From Acetothermia bacterium UBA7521 (GTDB lineage: Bacteria > Bipolaricaulota > Bipolaricaulia > Bipolaricaulales > Bipolaricaulaceae), in the NCBI GenBank assembly GCA_002479455.1, contig DLNB01000017.1, positions 1 to 35,521 of the forward strand: a stretch of DNA of 35,521 nt, given 5' to 3'. Under the pieces are notes generated by a model, which saw only the letters and a program-made list of their open reading frames with translations, was not told where the DNA came from and did no database searches. The position numbers and the translations under genes were made by a program. Positions within the stretch are counted from its first letter, which is position 1. The number at the start of each line of letters is the position of its first letter. Shown piece by piece: positions 1-7,258 of the stretch.

Positions 1-518
1 GTGGGCAAGGTTGGCAGGGGAACCGGCGTTGCGGTGACGGGCGTTGCTCCCAGAGTCAGACTTCCCCAGGAGAAGCCGATGTGCGGGTCGCACGATAGCA
101 CCCGTTGGGCGATGAGGATCAGCTCAGGTCCGGTGGGGAAGATCCGCGTCTCTCCGCGAACGGGATAGGCGATGAAGCAGTCTGCCCCGCTGGGGGCCAC
201 ATTGCGGAGCCAGAACTCCGCGCGCTGCCAGTACCGGTCTCCCGGGGATTGGTAATACAGGCGCACCAACACGTCACGTCCAATTTGACAGGTCTCGCAG
301 ATATCGTTGGCGATCCCTTCCAGAACAAGGGGAAGCACCCCGCCGGCCGGGACGTTCGAGAACCGCCACGTCGCTGTATCCGTAAGTCGCGCGTTGGAGA
401 GCCAGCAGACCGCACCTTGGTTGTCGCCCGAGCAAATAAACAGGTCGGCCTCTGTCGCCCATCCCGAGGAAGACCCCACGAGCGCCACTAACGTGAACGC
501 CGCTAGAACAAACCGCAT
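1..518 (-). CDS. secreted hypothetical protein, C-terminus cut by window edge
   Basis: An open frame on the minus strand begins with ATG at 518 and stays open to the left edge, so the C-terminus is missing. The first 21 or so residues (MRFVLAAFTLVALVGSSSGWA) form a typical Sec signal peptide with an Ala-x-Ala-like cleavage site. The mature part carries several cysteines (for example CSGDN, AVCWL, ICETCQIG, DCFIAY, LSCDP), which suggests disulfides in an exported protein. A G-rich ribosome-binding stretch lies about 12 nt upstream of the ATG. I do not recognise a family. The signal peptide and lack of stops over 518 nt make a real gene likely; the function is unknown. Confidence 0.65.
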   Translation of the reverse strand, partial: MRFVLAAFTLVALVGSSSGWATEADLFICSGDNQGAVCWLSNARLTDTATWRFSNVPAGGVLPLVLEGIANDICETCQIGRDVLVRLYYQSPGDRYWQRAEFWLRNVAPSGADCFIAYPVRGETRIFPTGPELILIAQRVLSCDPHIGFSWGSLTLGATPVTATPVPLPTLP

Positions 519-598
519 CACACCCCAACACCCCCTTCCGAACCTGCGCCATTCTAGGGCGCGAAGGGGGTCAAAGGCAAGTGGTGGACGTTACACAC

Positions 599-1621
599 CT
601 ACCGGAATCGTCCGTCGAGCGCCTGCCAGAGGGCTGTGTAGTCAGAACGTGGGTTCCAGAACAGGTAGCCGTCGGCCCCGGCCGCCTCAGCTGCCTCGAC
701 CTGGGCCGCAATGTAGGTGCTCAGACTCATTCCAGACGGAATCGCCATCTCGAACGCCTGGAGATACGGGCGCACCGACAGAGCGATGCGCGCGGTCGCG
801 TCGCTGACACCGCGGTGAACTGTCCCGTACGGGTTGTCCTTGAACTCCCGTTCGACGTAATGCGAGGGGTAGAGCATCGGCGACACGGCATCCACCCACT
901 GCGCCATGCCCTCGAGATGCTGGCCGATCGGGTCAATGCGGCGGGCGTTCCAGGGGAACGTCACCCGGCCGTACACGTCCGCCGAGACGGGCAGAGCAAG
1001 ACGCTCCCTCGCCTGGGAGAGGAACGCCTCCACCGCGCGACAGCGGGCCGAGTAATCCGGTCCGATGGGCCCGTCGTCAGGGAACCGGATGTAATCGAAC
1101 TGGATCTCGTCGAACCCGGCGCGCTCGACCTCCGCGGCGATGTCCAGGTTGTAGGCAACGACGGATGCAACCGTGGGCAGGACCCACGGTGCGGTGTCCA
1201 GGCCGAGGTGCCGGGCGAGAAACGGATCGTAGAACACCACCTGCCGCGCGATGACGTACATCCCGCGGGCGTGCACCGCCTGAACAACGGTGGACAGATC
1301 GAGAAGGGGCTTGACGGCGCCGATCTGCCGCGCAAGCTGGACACCGGAGGCGTAGCACACTTCGCCGTGGTTGTTCTTGATGTCGACAACCACGGTGTTG
1401 AGACCGTGCTCGTTGAGCTTGCCTAGCACCCCCTCCAGAAAGCCGGGCTGGCGGGCGGCGTAGGCGGTGACGTAGACTCCCCGTCGGCCCTCCACGGATG
1501 AATGGGCAGCAGGGGGAAGAGGCGTGCTGAGAACGGCTGCCGTCGGGGCTTGCCCCAGCCAATGGGTTCCAACCAGGCCAGCGAGCAGAGCGAGGAGCGC
1601 GAACCGGTAGGTGGAGTTCAT
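599..1621 (-). CDS. DUF4015 putative glycoside hydrolase (GH13-like), secreted
   Basis: About 340 residues. The N-terminus (from ATG at 1621) has a hydrophobic signal/anchor, MNSTYRFALLALLAGLVG. The body reads as the DUF4015 (PF13200) TIM-barrel family: GVYVTAYAAR near the start of the barrel, VVDIKNNHGEV, then the diagnostic GFDEIQFDYIRFP strand, followed by SADVYG and VSPMLYPSHY, and a C-terminal GYLFWNP. Members are called putative glycoside hydrolases from their fold; the substrate is not known. An in-frame GTG at 1633 is an alternative start; neither start has a strong ribosome-binding site. It is divergent from the HAD gene at 1722 and lies 80 nt upstream, in reading order, of the secreted protein at the left edge. 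Confidence 0.88.
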   Translation of the reverse strand: MNSTYRFALLALLAGLVGTHWLGQAPTAAVLSTPLPPAAHSSVEGRRGVYVTAYAARQPGFLEGVLGKLNEHGLNTVVVDIKNNHGEVCYASGVQLARQIGAVKPLLDLSTVVQAVHARGMYVIARQVVFYDPFLARHLGLDTAPWVLPTVASVVAYNLDIAAEVERAGFDEIQFDYIRFPDDGPIGPDYSARCRAVEAFLSQARERLALPVSADVYGRVTFPWNARRIDPIGQHLEGMAQWVDAVSPMLYPSHYVEREFKDNPYGTVHRGVSDATARIALSVRPYLQAFEMAIPSGMSLSTYIAAQVEAAEAAGADGYLFWNPRSDYTALWQALDGRFR

Positions 1622-1687
1622 GGGGAAGTCCACGGTAGCCGAGGGGGTGTATCCCGCAGGGGACCGGGGTCCTCCTTGCCGCGGAAG

Positions 1688-1715
1688 TTGTGTCCCTTCG
1701 GCGGGGAGCTACCAT
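1688..1715 (+). promoter_or_regulatory. possible promoter of the HAD gene
   Basis: TTGTGT (1688-1693), 16 nt spacer, TACCAT (1710-1715). The hexamers are imperfect, but the predicted transcription start falls on or next to the ATG at 1722, so the mRNA may be leaderless. This agrees with the lack of a well-placed Shine-Dalgarno sequence. Confidence 0.3.
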
Positions 1716-1721
1716 TCGCCC

Positions 1722-2474
1722 ATGCCCGTGCGTTTTGTACTTGCTGGACGTGCTTTCGCGGCATCGGGGTTTCTGTTCGACAAGGACGGGACCCTGCTCA
1801 CCTTCGACCACTGGCTGGCCGTGATGGCGGAACGGGCCCGTCGGCTCGTGGCGGAGCTGGGATTGGCCGAACCCGAGCACGAAGTGCTCCTTCGGTTCAT
1901 GGGTCTTGACCCAATCCGGCCGGGGACGACGAACGCGGGGATCATCCCGCTCCCCCGCTGCGAAGCCGAGGAGGCCACCGCCACCCACCTCGCTGCCCGC
2001 GGAAGCGGGGACCTCGCGGCACTGCGGGACCTCGTGGCGCGGGTGTTCCGCGACGTCGACGAGGGGTTCCCGTTCCATCGTCACCTCCGCCCCACTGCCG
2101 GGGCCGAGGAGGGGCTGAGGGCGATCCAGCGGGCAGGAGGGCGGACGGCAGTGGTTACCCACGATGTGGCGGCTGCCGCGCGGCGGCACCTGGAGGCTCT
2201 CGGGTGGACCGATCTCGTGGACGCCGTGATCGGCCTCGACGTGTGCCCGGAACGCAAACCCGACCCCAAGCCCATCCTGGCCGCGTGCCGTGCGCTGGGC
2301 CTGCCCCCCGAAGAAACGGTGACGGTGGGAGACACGCCGACCGATCTCCTGGCGGGGAGAGCGGCGGGATGCCAGCTTACGATAGGGGTGCTCACGGGGA
2401 TAGGGACGGAAGGGGATTTGGCGCCGGTCGCCGACGTGATCGTGCCCGACTTGATGGCGCTGTCGGTCGTGTGA
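1722..2474 (+). CDS. HAD-superfamily hydrolase (phosphoglycolate-phosphatase-like)
   Basis: 250 residues. HAD motif I is FLFDKDGTL (nucleophile Asp20, acid/base Asp22), motif II is VVTHD, the motif III lysine is in ERKPDPKP, and motif IV is VGDTPTDLLAG. A helical cap lies between motifs I and II, as in subclass I phosphatases of the Gph/PGP type. It probably dephosphorylates a small phosphorylated metabolite in the cytoplasm; the substrate cannot be read from the sequence. The start chosen is ATG 1722 because it places the DKDGT motif near residue 20, as is usual; the frame is open further upstream, but that stretch is non-conserved and overlaps the divergent gene. The insert between motifs I and II contains a Gly/Pro-rich stretch near NAGIIPLP. 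Confidence 0.85.
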   Translation: MPVRFVLAGRAFAASGFLFDKDGTLLTFDHWLAVMAERARRLVAELGLAEPEHEVLLRFMGLDPIRPGTTNAGIIPLPRCEAEEATATHLAARGSGDLAALRDLVARVFRDVDEGFPFHRHLRPTAGAEEGLRAIQRAGGRTAVVTHDVAAAARRHLEALGWTDLVDAVIGLDVCPERKPDPKPILAACRALGLPPEETVTVGDTPTDLLAGRAAGCQLTIGVLTGIGTEGDLAPVADVIVPDLMALSVV

Positions 2475-2668
2475 ACTGCCCACCGCATTCAGCGGCATGA
2501 GGCAGCCGAGGCTGGGCCGGTCGTGTGACCAGGACCGATGCCCGGGATGTCTCGGACCTCGCGAGGCACGCGGAGGGGTGCAACCTGAGCCGCGGACGCT
2601 CGACGATAGGGGAAACCCGAGCCCTGGCCGAGCTAGTCCAGCGGTGGCGGCAGGTGGCGAAGACGGCC
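2475..2668. other. gap between HAD gene and argG promoter
   Basis: No recognised gene. The only coding-like item is the 54-codon frame at 2525-2689, listed separately. I see no terminator with a T-tract after the HAD gene. Confidence 0.5.
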
Positions 2669-2689
2669 TTGACACGTCCGAGCGGGTGA
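2525..2689 (+). CDS. possible small protein or gene remnant (54 aa)
   Basis: A GTG-started frame of 54 codons with strongly GC-rich third positions, similar to the neighbouring real genes, and a protein-like, helix-prone composition (for example ARDVSDLARHAEG and ALAELVQRWRQ). It has no clear ribosome-binding site, and its 3' end overlaps the argG promoter -35 box. It could be a small gene, the tail of a decayed gene, or chance in GC-rich DNA. No family is recognised. Confidence 0.25.
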   Translation: MTRTDARDVSDLARHAEGCNLSRGRSTIGETRALAELVQRWRQVAKTALTRPSG

Positions 2690-2697
2690 GCTAGATT
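2669..2697 (+). promoter_or_regulatory. promoter of argGH leader
   Basis: A perfect -35 TTGACA (2669-2674), 17 nt spacer, -10 TAGATT (2692-2697). The predicted start is about 2704, giving a leader of about 220 nt before argG. This is one of the best sigma-70-type promoter matches in the window. Confidence 0.75.
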
Positions 2698-2707
2698 ATC
2701 CTCTATT

Positions 2708-2758
2708 GTGGCCTGGGTAGGTGCTTACCCCCATCGGTATAGGCGTAAGGCCGGGTAG
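2708..2758 (+). CDS. argL: putative arginine leader peptide of argGH
   Basis: A 16-codon frame from GTG 2708 to TAG 2756-2758 encoding M-AWVGAYPHRYRRKAG. Three of five consecutive codons (10, 12 and 13: CGG, AGG, CGT at 2735-2746) are Arg. It starts only a few nucleotides after the predicted transcription start, so it would be translated leaderless or nearly so. Its Arg codons lie in the first arm, and its stop codon sits just before the second arm, of a set of competing helices upstream of argG (2741-2837). That is the geometry expected of ribosome-stalling attenuation as known for trp, his and leu leaders. The symbol is a label of convenience. No homologue is known to me, and the reading is inference from position and codon content. 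Confidence 0.5.
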   Translation: MAWVGAYPHRYRRKAG

Positions 2759-2830
2759 TCGCCTGGGCTGTCCGCCTGTGTTCATCTCCTCTCTTTCGAT
2801 AGGCAAGCGGCCCAGGTAGCTGCTCGGCCT
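2741..2830 (+). promoter_or_regulatory. putative transcription attenuator of argGH (competing helices)
   Basis: Four segments can be drawn. Segment 1 (2741-2745, the AGGCG covering Arg codons) pairs with segment 2 (2760-2764). Segment 2 (2761-2771, GCCTGGGCTGT) alternatively pairs with segment 3 (2807-2817, GCGGCCCAGGT) in 11 continuous pairs including three G-U. Segment 3 also forms the 5' arm of the terminator at 2801-2830. A ribosome stalled on the Arg codons would cover segment 1 and leave 2 free to pair with 3 (read-through). One that reaches the stop at 2756-2758 would cover 2 and let the terminator form. The pairing is seen in the sequence; the mechanism is inferred. Confidence 0.55.
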
Positions 2831-2837
2831 CGTTTTT
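2801..2837 (+). terminator. intrinsic terminator in argG leader
   Basis: Stem AGGC-a-AGCGGC (2801-2811) against GCTGCT-cg-GCCT (2819-2830) with loop CCAGGTA, ten pairs including one G-U and a small internal loop, followed after CG by TTTTT (2833-2837). It lies about 90 nt upstream of the argG start and inside the predicted transcript, as expected for a regulated terminator. Confidence 0.5.
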
Positions 2838-2895
2838 GACCTGGCTTGTCAACCCTGCGTTGTCCAAGAAAGGCGTCCTCCCTTCGTGGGAGGGG
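2836..2895 (+). other. two hairpins between attenuator and argG start
   Basis: TTGAC (2836-2840) pairs with GTCAA (2848-2852), loop of 7. A second stem (2876-2882 with 2888-2894, TTCGT loop, closed by CTCCC/GGGAG) stands about 20 nt upstream of the argG Shine-Dalgarno sequence. Either could affect mRNA stability or ribosome access; no function is shown. Confidence 0.35.
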
Positions 2896-2923
2896 CGTGT
2901 GTGAAGTTGCGGAAGGAGACGAG

Positions 2924-4174
2924 ATGAAGAAGCGAAGCGTGAACAAGGTCGTCCTGGCCTACTCTGGCGGCCTGGACACCTCGGTCATCGTGCCCTGGCT
3001 CAAGGAGAACTACAACTGCCAGGTGATCACGTTCACCGCCGATGTCGGCCAAGGGGAAGAGGAACTGCTGGGCCTCGAGGAGAAGGCCATCCAAAGCGGA
3101 GCGGCCAAGGCCTACATCATGGACCTGCGTGACGAGTTGCTGCGGGAGTACGCGTTCCCCACGATGCAGGCCGGTGCGATCTACGAGGGGTTGTATCTTC
3201 TGGGCACGTCGTTCGCCCGTCCTCTCATCGCCAAGCACATGGTGAAGGTCGCGCAAGATGAAGGGGCCGACGCGGTGGCCCATGGCTGTACGGGAAAGGG
3301 AAACGACCAGGTGCGGTTCGAACTCTCGGTGATGGCCCTTGATCCCCAGCTCCGCGTCATCGCCCCGTGGCGGGAGTGGGATTTCCACTCACGCGAGGAC
3401 GCGCTCGCTTATGCCCAAGCCCATGGCATCTCTGTGGCGATGACTCCCAAGGCCATGTACTCCCGCGATCGGAATCTGTGGCACCTCTCCCATGAGGGCG
3501 GCCCCCTCGAGGATCCCTGGTTCGAGCCCGAAGAAGAGATATTCCAGCTCACCGTGGCCCCGGAAGCGGCGCCGGATGAGCCCGTCTACCTCACGCTCGA
3601 CTTCGAGAAGGGCGTTCCGGTGGCGATTGACGGCGAGGCCCACGGGCCGGTGGAAGTCCTTTCGCGGCTCAATGAACTGGGAGGGGCCCACGGCGTAGGC
3701 CGCGTCGACCTCGTGGAGAACCGCCTTGTGGGCATGAAGTCGCGCGGCGTCTACGAGACCCCCGGCGGAACCATCCTCTACTGCGCCCACCACGCGCTGG
3801 AATCCATCTGCCTTGACCGGGAGACCCTTCACAGCAAAGAACTCGTCGCCCATCGGTACGCTGAACTCGTCTACTATGGTCTGTGGTTCACCCCTCTGCG
3901 CCAGGCCCTGGCCGCATTCGTGGCCGACACCCAAGAACGGGTAACCGGCACGGTGCGGGTCAAACTCTACAAGGGATCGTGTACGGCTGTGGGCAGAAAA
4001 TCCCCGTTCAGTCTGTACCGGGAAGACCTGGCGACCTTCGGCAAGGATGACGTCTACAACCAATCTGACGCCGCCGGGTTCATCAACCTGTTTGGGCTCC
4101 CCCTCAAGGTCAACGCTTTGGTGGAGATGGCGACCGAGGCGAAAGCGACGCCTGCGTATCGCAGGCGGGACTGA
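2924..4174 (+). CDS. argG: argininosuccinate synthase
   Basis: 416 residues, normal length. It joins citrulline and aspartate using ATP to form argininosuccinate, the penultimate step of arginine synthesis. The N-terminal ATP pyrophosphatase loop is AYSGGLDTS (residues about 13-21). Further conserved stretches are HGCTGKGNDQVRFE, SHEGGPLEDP and SRGVYETPGG. ATG 2924 is preceded by AAGGAG at 2913-2918 (5 nt spacing), which decides this start over upstream in-frame codons. The stop is 2 nt before argH, so the two are cotranscribed and probably translationally coupled. Expression is probably controlled by the promoter at 2669 and the attenuator in the leader. Confidence 0.98.
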   Translation: MKKRSVNKVVLAYSGGLDTSVIVPWLKENYNCQVITFTADVGQGEEELLGLEEKAIQSGAAKAYIMDLRDELLREYAFPTMQAGAIYEGLYLLGTSFARPLIAKHMVKVAQDEGADAVAHGCTGKGNDQVRFELSVMALDPQLRVIAPWREWDFHSREDALAYAQAHGISVAMTPKAMYSRDRNLWHLSHEGGPLEDPWFEPEEEIFQLTVAPEAAPDEPVYLTLDFEKGVPVAIDGEAHGPVEVLSRLNELGGAHGVGRVDLVENRLVGMKSRGVYETPGGTILYCAHHALESICLDRETLHSKELVAHRYAELVYYGLWFTPLRQALAAFVADTQERVTGTVRVKLYKGSCTAVGRKSPFSLYREDLATFGKDDVYNQSDAAGFINLFGLPLKVNALVEMATEAKATPAYRRRD

Positions 4175-4176
4175 CG

Positions 4177-5580
4177 ATGGTCTTGTGGGAAGGGCGGTTT
4201 GCGGAGAAGGCCGACGCGCTTGCCCGCCGGTTCGGCGACTCCATCGGGTTCGACCAGCGGCTCGTCGCGGCCGAAATCCGCGCGAGCCTCGCCTATGCCG
4301 AAGCCCTTGCCCGGGCCGGCCTCATCACCGCTACGGAACAGCAAACGCTCGCCTCGGGCCTTCAGAAGATAGGAGGCGAGTTCGAAGCCGGCACCTTCGC
4401 CATCCACCCCGACGACGAGGACATCCACACCTCCGTCGAGCGGCGGCTGACGGAACTGGTCGGCCCTGTGGCCGGCAAACTCGCCACCGGCCGTTCCCGC
4501 AACGATCAGGTAGCCTGTGACGTGCGTCTGTATCTTCTTGGGGAGGCGGCGTCTCTGCGCGAGCGTCTGATCGAGCTCTTCAAAGCCATTGTGGACAAGT
4601 CGGAAGCCCATCTTGACGTCATCATGCCCGGGTACACCCACCTCCGTCGCGCCCAGCCCCTCCTCTTTTCCCACTGGCTGATGTCCTTCTTCTGGAAGCT
4701 CTGGCGCGATCTGGGGCGGCTTTCAGACGTGGAACGCCGTACGCGGGCATGCCCCCTTGGTGCAGGGGCCTTTGCCGGGAACCCGTTTGGCATTGACCGA
4801 GAGGCATTGGCCTCCTCGCTGGGCTTGACCGTTGCCGAGAACAGCGTGGATGCCGTTTCCGATCGGGACTTCGTCCTGGAGTTTCTGTTCTGGGCGGCCC
4901 TGGTCCAAGTGCACCTCTCGCAACTCGCCGAAGACCTCATCCTTTGGTCGACTCGGGAGTTCGGGTTTGTGGAACTGGACGACCGGTACTGCACGAGCTC
5001 GAGCCTCATGCCCCAGAAGAAGAATCCCGATGTCCTGGAGCTCGTTCGGGGCAAGACCGGGCGGGTCATCGGCCACCTCGTGGCTCTTCTTACGGTACTC
5101 AAAGGGCTCCCCACCAGTTACAACAAGGACCTCCAGGAGGACAAGGAGCCGCTATTTGACGCGGTGGACACCTTGACCTTGGAGCTCCCCCTCGCCGCCG
5201 AAATCGTTCGCACCCTGAAGGTGGACAGGGAACGGATGCGTGCCGTATTGGATGATGGGATGCTCGCCACGGATCTTGCCGACTACCTCGTGCGGAAGGG
5301 GGTTCCGTTTCGGGAGGCCCATCATCTGGTGGGACAAGCGGTCCGACGGACCGAGGAAGTGGGCGTTTCGCTCCGCCTTCTCCCCTACCCGGAATACCAG
5401 GCTCTCCATCCCGCCTTCACCGAGGACCTGGTTGAGGTCTTTGGTTTCTGCCGTTCGGTGGAGGCGCGGGATGTCGAAGGGGGGACGAGCCCGCGGGCGG
5501 TGCGCGCCCAGATCGAGCGGGCCAAAGCTCTGATTGCAGAGCAGGCGTTCGACAGCGGGTGCGAACACGGAACGCGATGA
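4177..5580 (+). CDS. argH: argininosuccinate lyase
   Basis: 467 residues. It splits argininosuccinate into arginine and fumarate, the last step of arginine synthesis, as a cytoplasmic homotetramer. The N-terminus MVLWEGRFAEKADALARRF is typical. The fumarase/aspartase superfamily signature is SSSLMPQKKNPD (about residues 276-287). Other conserved blocks are DEDIHTSVERRL, TGRSRNDQVACDVRLYL, PGYTHLRRAQP and LPTSYNKDLQEDKE. It starts 2 nt after the argG stop. Downstream it converges with the decayed hydrolase gene (stop at 5582), with no terminator between them that I can see. Confidence 0.98.
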   Translation: MVLWEGRFAEKADALARRFGDSIGFDQRLVAAEIRASLAYAEALARAGLITATEQQTLASGLQKIGGEFEAGTFAIHPDDEDIHTSVERRLTELVGPVAGKLATGRSRNDQVACDVRLYLLGEAASLRERLIELFKAIVDKSEAHLDVIMPGYTHLRRAQPLLFSHWLMSFFWKLWRDLGRLSDVERRTRACPLGAGAFAGNPFGIDREALASSLGLTVAENSVDAVSDRDFVLEFLFWAALVQVHLSQLAEDLILWSTREFGFVELDDRYCTSSSLMPQKKNPDVLELVRGKTGRVIGHLVALLTVLKGLPTSYNKDLQEDKEPLFDAVDTLTLELPLAAEIVRTLKVDRERMRAVLDDGMLATDLADYLVRKGVPFREAHHLVGQAVRRTEEVGVSLRLLPYPEYQALHPAFTEDLVEVFGFCRSVEARDVEGGTSPRAVRAQIERAKALIAEQAFDSGCEHGTR

Positions 5581-5581
5581 G

Positions 5582-6356
5582 CTAACAATCGGCAGGGCGC
5601 TCAGTGACGTGCTTGGGAGCTCCTTCCGCAGGGGCTCCCAGGCGGCTGCCGGTGCGGTTCGCCACCACCCGTGGCCGGGAGACAGGCGAGCTTGCAGAGG
5701 TGGGCATGGGCGGCTCGGTACGGGGTGATAGACGGGTTCGGGCGCGCGCACGCGCTTCGCCGATCGGAACGCGGTCGCGTTGATGGGCACGAGCCTGTCG
5801 CAGGAACGCCTTCTCGTTGAGACTGTTGGCCCCAGCGGAGGGCGGAATCGGGCCGCTGCCTCCTGTGGCCGGGGCCAACAAGACGAGCGCCGCAACCCGG
5901 TTGGGATAGGTCAGAGCGGTGAAGAGGGCGATGCCCCCCCGCGGAGTGGCCAACGAGGACGGCCTTGTCGATCCCCAGCCGGTCCATCAGGCCCACGGTG
6001 AACGCGACCTGAGCTTCCGGGGCGTACGGGTTCGGTCCGTCCCACGCAAGGCGACGCTCTGTGAGCCCGAACCCCGGCCGGTCGAACGCAACGGTTCTTC
6101 CCCACGTCGCAAACGTGGGCAGCACTTCCCGCCACGAGAAGGTGCCCGCCCCGAACCCGTGGAGGAGGACGAACCCCGGCTCTCCACTTCCCAAGTGCTT
6201 GTGGTGGACGCGCACGCTGCTGAGGGTGGTGAACTGGCTATCGGGGTCTGCGAGATCCTCGGGCGGCACCGTGTCGCGGAGGGGAGGGACTGGGATGACC
6301 AGCGGCAGGACGAACAGGATCCCGACGAGAAGACCCAGCGCGATCGCCGCGTTCAT
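5582..6356 (-). pseudogene. alpha/beta hydrolase, frameshifted and C-terminally decayed
   Basis: The reading frame from ATG 6356 has an N-terminal membrane/signal segment (MNAAIALGLLVGILFVLPLV), the oxyanion-region motif FVLLHGFGAGTFSWREV, FDRPGFGLTER and the nucleophile elbow VLVGHSAGG. It then shifts frame at a run of seven C on the plus strand (5934-5940, seven G in the gene). Removing one G restores GHSAGGIALFTALTYPNRVAALVLLAP in the second frame. Downstream of that no cap domain, catalytic Asp or His can be recognised and the frame ends at 5582, so the last third is lost or heavily decayed. The ATG overlaps the uvsE stop (ATGA), so it was the last gene of the perR run. A homopolymer sequencing or assembly error could explain the frameshift but not the missing C-terminus. 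Confidence 0.7.
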
Positions 6357-7258
6357 GCGCTGCCTCCGTTCAGGAGCCGGAGGTCACCGCGCGCGAGGGC
6401 CAGGGCCTGGAGAGCGCTTGTTTCCTTGTCCTTCACCTCAAGCAGGAGGTCAAAGTCGTGGGGGCGGCTCCTTTCGAGGAAGCGCCCGAAGTCCGCCTCG
6501 TCGAGCGCGTGGGCGTGGCTTCCCCGGCGGCCGTTTGGGTGGGGAGACGAGTAGTCGACGATGGGAAGCCCATCCGCTGAGCTCCAGGTGCCGGCCTGGG
6601 CGTCCAGTGCCTCTCCCAGGCTGTGCCCATCGGGATTGAGGGTGTGGTGGAACGCGTCGAACACGACCGGGAGCCCGGTCCGTGCGTGGAGCTTGACCGC
6701 ATCCGAGAAGGAGAACAGCCGCTCATCGTTCTCTATCACCAGCCGGCTGCGGATGTCCGGTTCGAGAAGGTCCACAGCGTCCGCGAATCGGTGCAGGGCT
6801 TGCTCCTTGTCTCCGTACGCCCCGCCGACGTGGATCTGGATCTTCGCCGTTGCGTCCAGCACCAGCAGGTCGAGCACCCGGGCATGGTAGCGGAGGTCAG
6901 CCCGCGCGGCCGCGACCACCTCCGGCCGGGGCGAGTTGAGGAGGGTGTACTGCCCGGGGTGCATCGAAACGCGCATTCCCAGGTTCCGGAGGAGCCTCCC
7001 GATCGAGGCGAGCCGTGAGGCGAACTCTTTCGGCCACGGGAACTGGTTCTGCGGGTGCGACGCCAAGGGAACGAGGTCGGAAGTGATGCGCAGAAAGAGG
7101 AGTCCGTGACGGCCGTTCCAGCGGATGATCTCCTCAAGGCAATCCAGGTTTCCGCGCACGGTGGCGTAGAGCCGCTCCTCGCTCAGTGAGGCGAGGCGGA
7201 AGGTCCGACTCGGGCGGCACGGAAGGCCGAGGTTGATGCACGGGTAACCGATCTTCAC
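6353..7258 (-). CDS. uvsE: UV damage endonuclease UvdE/UvsE
   Basis: 301 residues. This family nicks DNA 5' to pyrimidine dimers and 6-4 photoproducts and uses a TIM-barrel metal site. The N-terminus KIGYPCINLGLPC is typical, followed by LLFLRITSDLVPLASH, then the diagnostic MRVSMHPGQYTLLNSP, IQIHVGGAYGDKEQA, LVIENDER and VFDAFHHTLNP. These strands supply the metal-binding His, Glu and Asp residues. The GTG start at 7258 overlaps the stop of the upstream RudS-like gene as GTGA, so the two are translationally coupled. Its own stop overlaps the ATG of the decayed hydrolase. The position at the end of an oxidative-stress run next to an s4U-related gene points to a light/oxidation response. Confidence 0.95.
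   Translation of the reverse strand: MKIGYPCINLGLPCRPSRTFRLASLSEERLYATVRGNLDCLEEIIRWNGRHGLLFLRITSDLVPLASHPQNQFPWPKEFASRLASIGRLLRNLGMRVSMHPGQYTLLNSPRPEVVAAARADLRYHARVLDLLVLDATAKIQIHVGGAYGDKEQALHRFADAVDLLEPDIRSRLVIENDERLFSFSDAVKLHARTGLPVVFDAFHHTLNPDGHSLGEALDAQAGTWSSADGLPIVDYSSPHPNGRRGSHAHALDEADFGRFLERSRPHDFDLLLEVKDKETSALQALALARGDLRLLNGGSA

Noticed and set aside
1077..2675. Long minus-strand frame of 532 codons
   Set aside because: It runs through the DUF4015 and HAD genes in another frame, is Arg/Pro/Ser-rich and shows no domain; both overlapped genes have clear motifs.
2708..2920. T-box or known metabolite riboswitch in the argG leader
   Set aside because: No T-box sequence (AGGGTGGNACCGCG) or conserved core of a common riboswitch is visible; the leader-peptide attenuator explains the structure better.
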